Origin: Ferrovibrio sp.
GTDB taxonomy: Bacteria > Pseudomonadota > Alphaproteobacteria > Ferrovibrionales > Ferrovibrionaceae
Reading direction: 5' to 3'
Length of the DNA stretch: 64,000 nt
Assembly: GCA_017991315.1 (NCBI GenBank)
Contig: JAGOQS010000001.1
Location: 868,001-932,000, forward strand
Part shown: positions 34,651 to 43,530 of the stretch, in pieces
How positions within the stretch are numbered: the stretch's first letter is position 1
How the letters are laid out: each line of letters opens with the position of its first letter
The notes under the pieces: model-generated
Told to the model about the DNA's origin: nothing
The model's input: the letters and a program-made list of their open reading frames with translations, nothing else
Databases searched by the model: none
Translations under genes and position numbers: made by a program

Positions 34651-36131
34651 GCCAGTTGGTCCCGCAGGATATGCTTGCGGATCTTGCCCGCCGCGGTACG
34701 CGGGAATTCCGTCACGATCTCGATGCGCTTGGGCACCTTGTAGGCGGCGAGGTTGGCGCGGCAGAAGGCGCGGATCGCTTCCGCATCCAGCTTGGCATCG
34801 GGCTGCGGCAGGATAACGGCGCAGCCGGCTTCGCCCCATTTCTCATCCGCGATGCCGAGCACGGCGCATTCCAGCACGCCAGGGAAACGGTAGAGCACGG
34901 TTTCCACTTCCGCCGGATAGACGTTCTCGCCGCCGGAGATGTACATGTCCTTGATGCGGTCGACGATGAAGTAATAGCCATCCTGGTCGCGGCGACCGAC
35001 ATCGCCGGATTTCAGCCAGCCATCGGCGGTCAACGCGCCGCGCGTCGCCGCCTCGTTGTTGAAATAGCCCGGCGTGATATTCGGCCCACGCATCCAGATT
35101 TCGCCGGGTTCGCCTTCCGCCACATCGCGGCCCTGCTCATCCACCAGGCGGACTTCGGTGAGGATCTGCGGCTTGCCTACCGAGCCGATGCGGGCGCGAG
35201 CCTCGGCGCGGTCCATGAGGAAAACCGTCGGTCCGGTCTCGGTCATGCCGAAACCGTTGCACACCGTCACGTCGCGCGTCGCAAACAGCCGGATCAGCGG
35301 CTCAGGGAGCGGCGCCCCGCCGCAGCCCCAGGCACGCACGCGGCTGAAATCGGTGCTGGCGAAAGCCGGATGCAGGCTGATCGCCTGATAGATCGCCGGC
35401 ACGCCGAAGAACAGCGTGCAGGCGCCTGCGGCAATCAGGCGCATGGCGGCGTCGATATCGAACTTGCGCAACACAGTCACGCGGCCGCCGGCAATCAGCA
35501 TCGGCAGGGTGTAGAGATTGATGCCGGCGGTGTGGAACAGCGGCAGGAAATTGATCGTGCTGTCCTGCCCGGTGAGGTCGATGGCCTGGCCGACATTGAC
35601 GTAATTGGCATAGGCCATGCCGACAGTCTGGATCACCGCCTTGGGCTTGCCGGTGGTGCCGGATGTATAGAGCAGATACCAGACCTGCGAGGCGGCCCAG
35701 CGGGTCTGGAATTGTCCAGGCTGGGTGCGTGCCAGCAAGGCTTCATAATCGGCTTCGGAGAGCGTGGCCTGCACGCCGAGTTCAGCGGCGAGGGCTGCGT
35801 GTTCGGCATCGTGCAGCAGCAGGCTGGCGCCGCAATCCTGCAGGATCGGGCGCAGTTCCGGTGCCGGCTGGCGCCAATTCAGCGGCACCAGGATCACATT
35901 CGCCTTGGCGCAGCCGAGCAGCACTTCAAAGAACATCACGCTGTTGAGGCACAGGATGGCGATGCGGTCGCCGGCCTTTATGCCAAGGCCGGGCAGGGCG
36001 GCGGCGAAGCGCGCGGCGCGGTCATTCAGCTCGGCATAGCTGGTTTGCCGGCCCGTGGCATCGTCGGCGAAGGCGATGCGGCCCGGCGTCAGTTCGGCGC
36101 GCTTGAGGGCCAGGTCCGGCACGAAATCCAT
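34647..36131 (-). CDS. Acyl-CoA ligase (AMP-binding)
   Basis: 494 residues, ANL superfamily. ATP-binding P-loop YTSGTTGKPK, adenine motif GFGMTETGP, aspartate in LKSGDVGRRD, hinge RIKDMYISGGENVYP and catalytic lysine in FPRTAAGKIRKH. Activates a carboxylic acid to its CoA ester. ATG 36131 has GGGAGG at proper spacing; GTG three bases earlier is the alternative. The acyl substrate is not predictable by eye; medium-chain, aromatic or branched acids are all possible. Confidence 0.93.
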   Translation of the reverse strand: MDFVPDLALKRAELTPGRIAFADDATGRQTSYAELNDRAARFAAALPGLGIKAGDRIAILCLNSVMFFEVLLGCAKANVILVPLNWRQPAPELRPILQDCGASLLLHDAEHAALAAELGVQATLSEADYEALLARTQPGQFQTRWAASQVWYLLYTSGTTGKPKAVIQTVGMAYANYVNVGQAIDLTGQDSTINFLPLFHTAGINLYTLPMLIAGGRVTVLRKFDIDAAMRLIAAGACTLFFGVPAIYQAISLHPAFASTDFSRVRAWGCGGAPLPEPLIRLFATRDVTVCNGFGMTETGPTVFLMDRAEARARIGSVGKPQILTEVRLVDEQGRDVAEGEPGEIWMRGPNITPGYFNNEAATRGALTADGWLKSGDVGRRDQDGYYFIVDRIKDMYISGGENVYPAEVETVLYRFPGVLECAVLGIADEKWGEAGCAVILPQPDAKLDAEAIRAFCRANLAAYKVPKRIEIVTEFPRTAAGKIRKHILRDQLA

Positions 36132-36144
36132 CACGTTCCTCCCG

Positions 36145-36933
36145 TCACGCCGACTTGGCCAGGAAGCGGGCCATGCCGGCCTCGGTTTCCGGGCTGTCGA
36201 TCTGTTCGATGAAGCTCTGGCGCTCGGCCTCCAGCGCGGCGGCTATCGCTGAGCGGCGTTCCGGCTTGAGCAATTGCCGCTTGGTGCAGGTCAGCGCCAT
36301 CGGCACCTTGCCAAGCAGAGTCGCCTGCCATTGCCCGATCACTGCGTCGAGATCCTCGGTCACGGCCTGAGCGAGGCCGAGGCGCAGCATTTCCTCGGCA
36401 GTGACGCGGCGGTTGAGCAACTGGATTTCGCGCGCCGCCGCTTCGCCGATGCGGTCCGGCAGCATCGCGCACCAGCCGCCATCGGGGCTGAAGCCGACAT
36501 CGGTGTAATAGGGCTGCACGAAGCAGCGCGGCGTAATGGCCACCAGGTCGCAGGCCAACACCAGTCCCAGGGCGCCGCCAGTCACCGGCCCCTGCACGCG
36601 GCCCAGCAAAGGGCAGGGCAGGTCGAGCAGGGCGAGGATGGCGCGGTTGAGATCGCCAACCAGTCCTGCGGCATAGGCGCGGCGCTCATCGCGTGGCACA
36701 GCGTGGAAGCCGGCGACATCGCCGCCGGTGGAAAAGCTGCGGCCTTCGGCGGCCAGCACCAGCAAGGCAGGCGGCATGCGATGCAGGGTTTCCAGTGCCG
36801 CCAGCAGATCGTGCAGCAAGGCTGGCACCAGGCTGTTATGCCGCTCGGGCCGCGCCAGGGTGAGGCGGGCAACGGCCTCGGTCCGGTCCAGCCGGACAAC
36901 GGCCTCGGTCCGGTCCAGCCGGACCAAGGTCAT
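36145..36933 (-). CDS. Crotonase-family enoyl-CoA hydratase/isomerase
   Basis: 262 residues. Crotonase oxyanion loop GPVTGGALGLVLACDLVA; the catalytic segment reads GFSPDGGWCAMLPDRIG, with aspartate where one hydratase glutamate sits and no glutamate at the other position (QPYY), a pattern nearer to enoyl-CoA isomerases such as PaaG than to hydratase 1. Its N-terminus carries a duplicated nonapeptide from a 27-bp tandem repeat. ATGA overlap with tetR. Confidence 0.85.
   Translation of the reverse strand: MTLVRLDRTEAVVRLDRTEAVARLTLARPERHNSLVPALLHDLLAALETLHRMPPALLVLAAEGRSFSTGGDVAGFHAVPRDERRAYAAGLVGDLNRAILALLDLPCPLLGRVQGPVTGGALGLVLACDLVAITPRCFVQPYYTDVGFSPDGGWCAMLPDRIGEAAAREIQLLNRRVTAEEMLRLGLAQAVTEDLDAVIGQWQATLLGKVPMALTCTKRQLLKPERRSAIAAALEAERQSFIEQIDSPETEAGMARFLAKSA
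36871..36924. repeat. Exact 27-bp tandem duplication inside the crotonase gene
   Basis: Copies 36871-36897 and 36898-36924 are identical and in frame, doubling VRLDRTEAV in the first beta strand. A recent replication-slippage event. Confidence 0.95.
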
Positions 36934-37562
36934 TTGAACATGCCCTGGCTGAGAGCATCCATCGCGGTATCGACCACCGCATCCAGCGGCGCCTTCGGCT
37001 CCCACAGGCCGTAGCGCTGGCCCAGGAACACGGCAATGCCCATCAGCATCCAGGCGCGCACCTCGATATGGCCTGCCTGCTTGCCGGGCCGCATCTCGCC
37101 GCGCTGTTCGGCGTTGGCCAGGGCCGCGCCATAGCCACGGGCGAATTCGGTGTAATAGCTGCGATAGATGGCGGCATCGACGAATTGCGATTCCTCCACC
37201 ACGCGGTAGAGGTCCGGGTCCTTGCGCACGAACTGGATGAAGGCGCGCAGGCCAAGCTTTTCCGCTTCCTGGCGGTTCTTGGCGCCGGCGGTGGCTTCGG
37301 TGAGATGCTGGCGCAACTGGCGGCCCATATGCAGCACCAGTTCCCGCATCACGTCTTCCTTGCTGCGGAAGTAGATGTAGAAGGTGCCCTGGCCGACGCC
37401 GGCCTCGGCCGTGATGGTGCTGACCGACGCCTCGCCAAAGCCCTTGCGGCCGATGTCGCGCTTGGCAGCATCGAGAATCTTCCGCCGTGTGCTCTCGCCG
37501 CGCCCGGTTTTTGGCGCCGGCAGAGCCTTTTTCCCCCCAGGCTTGGTCATTTTTGCCGTCAT
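36930..37562 (-). CDS. TetR-family regulator of the acyl-CoA/Liv gene cluster
   Basis: About 210 residues. HTH about 20-65: RRKILDAAKRDIGRKGFGEAS, VSTITAEAGVGQGTFYIYFRSKEDVM. The C-terminal helical ligand domain resembles regulators of acyl-CoA catabolism. First gene of the leftward operon and divergent from the Liv importer. Start ATG 37562 is uncertain (37550 or 37571 possible); no good ribosome site is visible. A likely operator box abuts the start. Confidence 0.88.
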   Translation of the reverse strand: MTAKMTKPGGKKALPAPKTGRGESTRRKILDAAKRDIGRKGFGEASVSTITAEAGVGQGTFYIYFRSKEDVMRELVLHMGRQLRQHLTEATAGAKNRQEAEKLGLRAFIQFVRKDPDLYRVVEESQFVDAAIYRSYYTEFARGYGAALANAEQRGEMRPGKQAGHIEVRAWMLMGIAVFLGQRYGLWEPKAPLDAVVDTAMDALSQGMFK

Positions 37563-37567
37563 GTGAA

Positions 37568-37587
37568 ACATGAATCGTTTGTCAGGT
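37568..37587. promoter_or_regulatory. Inverted-repeat box A, next to tetR start
   Basis: ACATGAATCGTTTGTCAGGT: arms ACATGA/TCAGGT around 8 bases, one mismatch from perfect. Shares ACATGAATC and TGTCA with box B 113 bp away, so both are likely bound by the TetR protein. Confidence 0.65.
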
Positions 37588-37680
37588 AAGAAGTCGCGCC
37601 TGGGCGCCGGCTTGTCAAGCGGCGGATTGCAAATTTGCCGTATTGACCGCCCGGGGGCCGGGGCAGTACAAATACACGAA

Positions 37681-37700
37681 ACATGAATCAACTGTCATGT
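37681..37700. promoter_or_regulatory. Inverted-repeat box B, Liv operon side
   Basis: ACATGAATCAACTGTCATGT: perfect 6-bp arms (7 with flanks AACATGA/TCATGTT) around 8 bases. Lies about 110 bases before the importer binding-protein start, in promoter range. Confidence 0.7.
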
Positions 37701-37809
37701 TCGGGAGGGAACAGGCCACGCCACAGGCGGGCAGGGAACCCTTATCCAGCAGGCACCGTGTTTTCGCGTGACAGCGTGTCCCGCGTTCAAACCAAGGGAG
37801 AGGAAACCC

Positions 37810-39006
37810 ATGCAACGCATGTTGAAGGCCGCCGGACTGGCGGTGGCGCTGGCCGGACTGACTGCTGCGCCTGCCCTGGCGCAGGATATCAAGATCGCGC
37901 TGATCACCAGCAAGACCGGTCCGCTGGAAGCTTACGCGAAGCAGACCGAGACCGGTTTCATGATGGGCCTGGAGTATATCACCAAGGGCACCATGACACT
38001 GAACGGCAAGAAAATCCGCGTCATCACCAAGGATGACCAGCTCAAGCCCGATCTCGCCAAGTCGCTGCTGGAACAGGCCTATGCCGACGACAAGGTCGAC
38101 ATCGCTGTTGGCACCACCGGCTCGGGCGGTGCGCTGGCCATGCTGCCGATCGCCGCTGAATACAAGAAGGTGCTGATCGTGGAGCCGGCGGTGGCCGATG
38201 CCATCACCGGCGCCAACTGGAACCGTTACATCTTCCGCACCGCCCGCAACTCGATGCAGGACGCCTATGCCGCCGCTGCCTCGCTGCCGTCGTCGGGCGA
38301 GGTGAATGTCGCCATGTTGGCGCAGGATTACGCTTTCGGCCGCGATGGCGTGAAGGCGGTGAAGGATGCCGTGGCGCAGATTCGCCCGAACGTGAAAATC
38401 GTGTTCGAGGAATACGCGCCGCAGCAGACCACCGATTTCACCGCTTCTGCGCAGCGCCTGTTCGATGCGCTGAAGGACAAGCCGGGCAAGAAGATCATCT
38501 CGATCATCTGGGCCGGCCCGCATCCGCTGCCGAAGATCGCCGACCTGAAGCCGGAGCGTTTCGGCATCGAGATGGCGCCGGGCGGCAACATCCTGCCGGT
38601 GATGAAGCTGTACAAGCCCTATCCGGGCATGGAAGGCGCCGTCTATTACTACTACGACTTCCCGAAGAACCCGATGAACGACTGGCTGGTGGCCGAGCAT
38701 ACCAAGCGTTTCAACAGCCCGCCTGACTTCTTCACCGCTGGCGGCATGGCTGCCGCGTCGGCGACCCTGACCGCGCTGCAGAAGGCCGGCGGTTCCAACA
38801 CCGAGAAGCTGATCGCCGCCATGGAAGGCATGGCCTTCGATACGCCGAAGGGCACCATGATCTTCCGCAAGGACGATCATCAGGCGATGCAGCCGATGTA
38901 CCACTTCCGCGTCAAGAAGGACGGCAAGAACGACAACGACCTGCTCGAGCTGGTGCAGACCATCACCGAGAGCCAGATGCCGCTGCCGATCCGCAACAAG
39001 CGCTGA
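37810..39006 (+). CDS. Liv-type ABC importer binding protein
   Basis: 398 residues. Sec signal ending ALAQ, then type I periplasmic-binding fold (IKIALITSKTGPLEAYAKQTETGFMM in two lobes). Relatives bind branched-chain amino acids, amides, aromatic acids or other carboxylates. The neighbouring acyl-CoA operon suggests an organic acid rather than leucine. GGAGAGGAAA ribosome site before the chosen ATG. Confidence 0.9.
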   Translation: MQRMLKAAGLAVALAGLTAAPALAQDIKIALITSKTGPLEAYAKQTETGFMMGLEYITKGTMTLNGKKIRVITKDDQLKPDLAKSLLEQAYADDKVDIAVGTTGSGGALAMLPIAAEYKKVLIVEPAVADAITGANWNRYIFRTARNSMQDAYAAAASLPSSGEVNVAMLAQDYAFGRDGVKAVKDAVAQIRPNVKIVFEEYAPQQTTDFTASAQRLFDALKDKPGKKIISIIWAGPHPLPKIADLKPERFGIEMAPGGNILPVMKLYKPYPGMEGAVYYYYDFPKNPMNDWLVAEHTKRFNSPPDFFTAGGMAAASATLTALQKAGGSNTEKLIAAMEGMAFDTPKGTMIFRKDDHQAMQPMYHFRVKKDGKNDNDLLELVQTITESQMPLPIRNKR

Positions 39007-39012
39007 TCATCA

Positions 39013-39049
39013 ACCGGAGCGGCGCATCCGTGCCGCTCCGGTCCTTTTC
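39013..39049 (+). terminator. Intercistronic hairpin after the Liv binding-protein gene
   Basis: ACCGGAGCGGC / GCCGCTCCGGT (11 bp, 8-base loop), then CCTTTTCC, seven bases after the stop. Partial terminator or mRNA-stabilising stem. Confidence 0.78.
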
Positions 39050-39059
39050 CGGATTTGCA

Positions 39060-39839
39060 ATGACGCCTTCGCTTGAAACCCGCGACCTGACGATCCGCTT
39101 TGGCGGCCATGTGGCGGTGAACGCGGTAAGCTGTGCCTTTCATCCTGGCACGCTCACCGCCATCGTCGGCCCCAACGGTGCCGGCAAGACCACCTATTTC
39201 AACCTGATTTCCGGCCAGCTCAAGGCCACCGCCGGTCAGGTGCTGCTGGGCGGCCAGGATATCACCGGCCTGCCGGCCTCGGCGCGCACCAAGCGCGGTA
39301 TCGGCCGCGCCTTTCAGCTTACCAACCTGTTTCCCAATCTTTCGGTGATGGAGAATGTCCGTCTTGGCGTGCAGAGCCAGGCCGGCGCCGGCATGCAGTT
39401 GCTGCAGCTCTGGAGTCATCGCCGCGACCTGATCGAGAAGACCGATGCCATCCTTGCCAGCGTCAACATGCTGGACAAGCGCGACGCCATCGTCGGCGCG
39501 CTGCCGCATGGCGACCAGCGCAAGCTGGAAGTGGCGTTGCTTTCGGCGCTGGAGCCAGAGGTTTTCATGTTCGACGAGCCGACCGCCGGCATGAGCGTGG
39601 ACGAAGTGCCCACCGTGCTGGACCTGATCCGCGCCGTGAAGGCGCGCGGCAACAAGACGATCCTTCTGGTCGAGCACAAGATGGATGTGGTGCGCAGCCT
39701 GGCCGACCGCATCATCGTGCTGCATAACGGCCAGCTTGTCGCAGATGGCGAGCCGGCCGAGGTGATCGCCTCGCCGGTGGTGCAGGAAGCCTATCTCGGT
39801 ATCAGCCCCGATGCGGCGACGGAGCAGTCCAATGGCTGA
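39060..39839 (+). CDS. Liv-type ABC ATPase (LivG-like)
   Basis: 259 residues. Walker A GPNGAGKTT, Q-loop region AFQLTNLFPNLSV, Walker B VFMFDEPTAGM, switch histidine in VEHKMDVV. The ABC signature is the divergent LPHGDQRKLE, which is the norm for LivG proteins. Overlaps livF-like gene by eight bases. Confidence 0.93.
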   Translation: MTPSLETRDLTIRFGGHVAVNAVSCAFHPGTLTAIVGPNGAGKTTYFNLISGQLKATAGQVLLGGQDITGLPASARTKRGIGRAFQLTNLFPNLSVMENVRLGVQSQAGAGMQLLQLWSHRRDLIEKTDAILASVNMLDKRDAIVGALPHGDQRKLEVALLSALEPEVFMFDEPTAGMSVDEVPTVLDLIRAVKARGNKTILLVEHKMDVVRSLADRIIVLHNGQLVADGEPAEVIASPVVQEAYLGISPDAATEQSNG

Positions 39840-40557
39840 AGCCTTGCTCGAACTCAAAGGCGTGCACACCCATATCGCCCAGTATCACATTCTGCATGGT
39901 GTCGATTTCGCCGTGCCCAAGGGCCAGCTCACCATGCTGTTGGGCCGCAACGGCGCCGGCAAGACGACCACCTTGCGCACCATCATGGGCCTGTGGAAGG
40001 CCAGCCAGGGCAGCGTCACTTTCGCTGGCCGTGATATCACCGCCATGGCGACGCCCGATATCGCCCGCGCCGGCATCGCCTACACGCCGGAGAATATGGG
40101 CATCTTCGCCGATCTGACGGTGCGCGAGAACCTGCTGCTGGCGGCGCGCGATGGCGACCTGGATCCGCAGCGCCTGAAATGGATTTTCGGCCTGTTCCCG
40201 GCGCTGGAGAAATTCTGGTCGCTGGCGGCGGGTTCGCTTTCGGGCGGCCAGAAGCAGATGCTGTCCATCGCCCGCGCCATTGTCGAGCCGCGCCAGCTCT
40301 TGCTGATCGACGAGCCGACCAAGGGTCTGGCGCCGGCCATCATCATGAACATGATCAGCGCCTTCCGCGAATTGAAGGGCACCGGCGCCACCATCCTGCT
40401 GGTGGAGCAGAATTTCATGGCCGCGAAGATGCTCGGCGATTCCGTCGCGGTGATGGATGATGGCCGCATCGTGCATCAGGGCGAGATGGCCGAACTGGCC
40501 GAGGACAAGGACCTGCAGCAGCGCCTGCTCGGCCTCAGCATGGACGCGCATCAATGA
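39832..40557 (+). CDS. Liv-type ABC ATPase (LivF-like)
   Basis: 241 residues. Walker A GRNGAGKTT, PENMGIFADLTVREN, signature LSGGQKQM, Walker B LLLIDEPTKGL, switch histidine replaced by glutamine/asparagine in VEQNFM as in other LivF proteins. ATGA overlap with the permease that follows. Confidence 0.93.
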   Translation: MAEALLELKGVHTHIAQYHILHGVDFAVPKGQLTMLLGRNGAGKTTTLRTIMGLWKASQGSVTFAGRDITAMATPDIARAGIAYTPENMGIFADLTVRENLLLAARDGDLDPQRLKWIFGLFPALEKFWSLAAGSLSGGQKQMLSIARAIVEPRQLLLIDEPTKGLAPAIIMNMISAFRELKGTGATILLVEQNFMAAKMLGDSVAVMDDGRIVHQGEMAELAEDKDLQQRLLGLSMDAHQ

Positions 40558-41558
40558 CCGCCGCTACCGCCTCTCTGCCCAAGGCCAAGACCGATTGGCT
40601 GCCGCTGCTGCTGGTGCCGGCCCTGGCGCTGGCTGCCTTGCCGCTGGTCGGCAATCCGTCCACCTGGGTCACGCTCACCGTGGCGGCGCTCGCCATGGGC
40701 ATGATGATCTATCTGATGGCATCCGGCCTGACGCTGGTTTTCGGCCTGATGGATGTGCTGAATTTCGGCCATGGCGTGTTCATCTCGTTCGGTGCCTATG
40801 TGGCGCTCATCGTGCTGGTGCCGCTGCAGGCCTGGGCGATTGCCGACAATGTCTGGCTCAATGTCGCGGTGCTGCTGCTCTGCATCCTGGTTTCGATGGC
40901 GGTGACCGGTGCACTTGGCTATTTCTTTGAGCGCGTCATCATCCGCCCGGTCTATGGCCAGCATCTCAAGCAGATCCTGATCACCATGGGCGGCATGATC
41001 GTCGCGGAGCAGATGATCCACGTCATCTGGGGCGCCAGCCCGATCCCGATCAAGCTGCCGGAAAGTTTCCGCGGTGCCTTTGTCATCGGCGATGCGGCGA
41101 TGGAGAAATACCGCGTCATCGCCGTGATCCTCGGCCTGGCGGTATTCGTCGCCATGCATATTGGCCTCAACCGCACCAAGATCGGCCTGCTGATCCGCGC
41201 CGGTGTCGAGAATCCGGAAATGGTCGAGGCGCTGGGCTACCGCATCCGCCGGCTGTTCGTCGGCGTATTCATCGCCGGTTCGGCGCTGGCGGGCTTGGGC
41301 GGTGTGCTCTGGGCCTTCTACCGCCAGACGCTGACCGCCGGCATGGGCATGGAAGTGAACGTGCTGATCTTCATTGTCATCATCATCGGCGGGCTTGGCT
41401 CGGTCGGCGGCTGCTTCGTCGGTTCGCTGCTGGTCGCCCTGGTGGCGAACTATACCGGCTTCCTGGCGCCGAAGCTGGCGCTGGGCAGCAGTATCCTGCT
41501 GATGGTGCTGATCCTGCTGTGGCGGCCGCAGGGCCTGTTCCCGGTAGCGAAGCGGTAA
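40554..41558 (+). CDS. Liv-type ABC permease (LivH-like)
   Basis: 334 residues, eight or so helices. GLTLVFGLMDVLNFGHGVFISFGAY is the LivH hallmark, and IIGGLGSVGGCFVGSLLV the second. An unusually long leader and an insert at about 85-105 and 150-185 relative to E. coli LivH. Confidence 0.93.
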   Translation: MTAATASLPKAKTDWLPLLLVPALALAALPLVGNPSTWVTLTVAALAMGMMIYLMASGLTLVFGLMDVLNFGHGVFISFGAYVALIVLVPLQAWAIADNVWLNVAVLLLCILVSMAVTGALGYFFERVIIRPVYGQHLKQILITMGGMIVAEQMIHVIWGASPIPIKLPESFRGAFVIGDAAMEKYRVIAVILGLAVFVAMHIGLNRTKIGLLIRAGVENPEMVEALGYRIRRLFVGVFIAGSALAGLGGVLWAFYRQTLTAGMGMEVNVLIFIVIIIGGLGSVGGCFVGSLLVALVANYTGFLAPKLALGSSILLMVLILLWRPQGLFPVAKR

Positions 41559-41573
41559 GGAGAGGGACAGACC

Positions 41574-42641
41574 ATGCTGCATAGCCTGCTCTCCGGCGAT
41601 TTCCCGCGCTCCAAGCCGCTCAGCGCCGTGCTGCTGCTGATCCTGCTCGGGCTCGCCACCACGCCTTTCGTGTTCGATGGCAGCCAGCCGCTGAACACGG
41701 CGGCGAAAATCTGCATCTTCATCATCCTGGTGGCGAGCTACGACCTGCTGCTCGGCTATACCGGCATCGTCTCCTTCGCCCATACCATGTTCTTCGGCAT
41801 CGGCGGCTACGGCGTTGCCATCGCGCTCTATGGCTCCGAGCCGAGCTGGAGCCTGGTCGGCGTTGGTGTTGTCTCGGCACTGATCATCGCCATCCTGCTC
41901 GCGTTGCTGATTGGCTTGTTCAGCCTGCGGGTACGGGCCATCTTCTTCGCCATGATCACGCTGGCGGTGGCTTCCGCCTTTGCCATCCTGGCCTCGCAAT
42001 TGTCGGATTTCACCGGCGGCGAGGATGGCCGCTCCTTCTCGGTGCCGAGCCTGCTGCGCCGCTCGTTCAGGCCGTTCGAGGAGGATTTCCTCGGTGTCAC
42101 CATCAACGGCAAGATCATCGCCTATTACCTGCTGTTCCTGGTGGCGGTGGTGCTGTTCCTGCTGGCCTTGCGCGTGGTCAACTCGCCCTTCGGCCGTGTG
42201 CTGCAGGCGATCCGCGAGAATGAATTCCGTGCCGAGGCTTTGGGCTATCGCGTCGTGGTCTACCGCTCTATCGCCAATTGTCTCTCGGCCGGCATGGCGA
42301 CGCTGGCCGGCGTGCTGATCGCGCTGTGGAATGGCTATACCAACCCCGACACCACGCTCAGCTTCACCATCATGGTGGATATCCTGCTGATCGTGGTGAT
42401 TGGCGGCATGGGCACGCTCTATGGCGCCGTGATCGGCGCCACGCTGTTCATTCTGGCGCAGAATTATCTGCAGGTGCTGATGGGGCAGGTGAGCGAGGCG
42501 GCGGCCGAGGCCGGTATCCCGCTGCTGCCGCAGCTTTTCCATGCCGACCGCTGGCTGCTCTGGCTCGGTATCCTGTTCGTGCTCAGCGTCTACTATTTCC
42601 CCACCGGCATCGTCGGCAAATTGCGGAGTATCAAGCCGTGA
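41574..42641 (+). CDS. Liv-type ABC permease (LivM-like)
   Basis: 355 residues. YDLLLGYTGIVSFAHTMFFGIGGY, RENEFRAEALGY and VIGGMGTLYGAVIGA are LivM signatures. GGAGAGGGACAG ribosome site. Its TGA overlaps the GTG start of the hydrolase gene. Confidence 0.93.
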   Translation: MLHSLLSGDFPRSKPLSAVLLLILLGLATTPFVFDGSQPLNTAAKICIFIILVASYDLLLGYTGIVSFAHTMFFGIGGYGVAIALYGSEPSWSLVGVGVVSALIIAILLALLIGLFSLRVRAIFFAMITLAVASAFAILASQLSDFTGGEDGRSFSVPSLLRRSFRPFEEDFLGVTINGKIIAYYLLFLVAVVLFLLALRVVNSPFGRVLQAIRENEFRAEALGYRVVVYRSIANCLSAGMATLAGVLIALWNGYTNPDTTLSFTIMVDILLIVVIGGMGTLYGAVIGATLFILAQNYLQVLMGQVSEAAAEAGIPLLPQLFHADRWLLWLGILFVLSVYYFPTGIVGKLRSIKP

Positions 42642-43477
42642 CCAGCGCCACGTCGCATTACATCATGCTCAAGGGCCGCGAACTGCATTACCAGGCCTGG
42701 GGCACCAAGGGCGCCCCAGTGGTGATCCTGTGGCATGGTTTCGCACGCAATGGCTGGGATTTCGTGCCGCTGGGTGAGGCCCTGGCGCCGCATTACTATG
42801 CCGTGGCGCCGGATACGCTCGGCCGTGGCCTGTCGCAATGGAGCCCGGCACCGGAGCAGGAATACACCGTGGCGTTCTACGCCCAGCAGGCGCAGGAACT
42901 GGCGGATCATCTTGGCGCCGAGACTTTGCGCTGGGTCGGCACCTCGATGGGCGGCCTGATCGGCATGATGGCGGCGGCTTACACGCTCAAGGGCCGCGTC
43001 ACCAAGCTGGTGCTCAACGATGTCGGCCCCGAGATCGCGCCGGAAGCCGTGCAGCGGATCCTGAGCTATGCCGGCAACCCGCCAAGCTTTGCTTCCGTTT
43101 CGGAATTGGAAGGCTATTTCCGCACCATCTATGCGCCCTTCGGCATCGCCTCCGATGCCGGCTGGCGCCGCCTGGTGGAAACCTCTTACCGCCGCCTGCC
43201 GGATGGCCGCGTCACGCCGCATTACGATCCGCAGATTGCCGGCGTGCTGGCCAAGCAGGGGACAGGCGGCGGCGATGCCTGGCCGCTCTATGACCTGATC
43301 GAGACGCCGACCCTGCTGCTGCGCGGCGCCGTCTCCGACCTGCTGCTGCCGCGCGTTGCCCAGGCGATGACCGAGCGTGGCCCCCGGGCCCGGCTGGTGG
43401 AAATCCCCGGCATCGGCCATGCCCCGGCGCTGGACACCCCGGAACAGATTGCCCTGATCGCTCAATTCCTGCGCTGA
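42638..43477 (+). CDS. Alpha/beta hydrolase ending the Liv operon
   Basis: 279 residues. Oxyanion WHGFARNGWDF, nucleophile VGTSMGGLIGM, catalytic aspartate in LRGAVSDLLLP and histidine in GIGHAPALDT. GTG start by GTGA overlap; the long upstream frame is shadow. Position inside the importer operon suggests it hydrolyses an ester, lactone or thioester made from the imported compound. It is not close by eye to the hydrolase at 33.1 kb. Confidence 0.88.
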   Translation: MTSATSHYIMLKGRELHYQAWGTKGAPVVILWHGFARNGWDFVPLGEALAPHYYAVAPDTLGRGLSQWSPAPEQEYTVAFYAQQAQELADHLGAETLRWVGTSMGGLIGMMAAAYTLKGRVTKLVLNDVGPEIAPEAVQRILSYAGNPPSFASVSELEGYFRTIYAPFGIASDAGWRRLVETSYRRLPDGRVTPHYDPQIAGVLAKQGTGGGDAWPLYDLIETPTLLLRGAVSDLLLPRVAQAMTERGPRARLVEIPGIGHAPALDTPEQIALIAQFLR

Positions 43478-43530
43478 CGTAACCTGCCGGGCACCCTATA
43501 TTAGAGGGGAATCGTCCCGGGAGTTCCGTC

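Noticed and set aside
40551..42542. 663-codon open frame antisense to the two Liv permease genes
   Set aside because: Composition is Q/H/R/D-rich shadow sequence of GC-rich coding DNA; the plus-strand genes are clear permeases.
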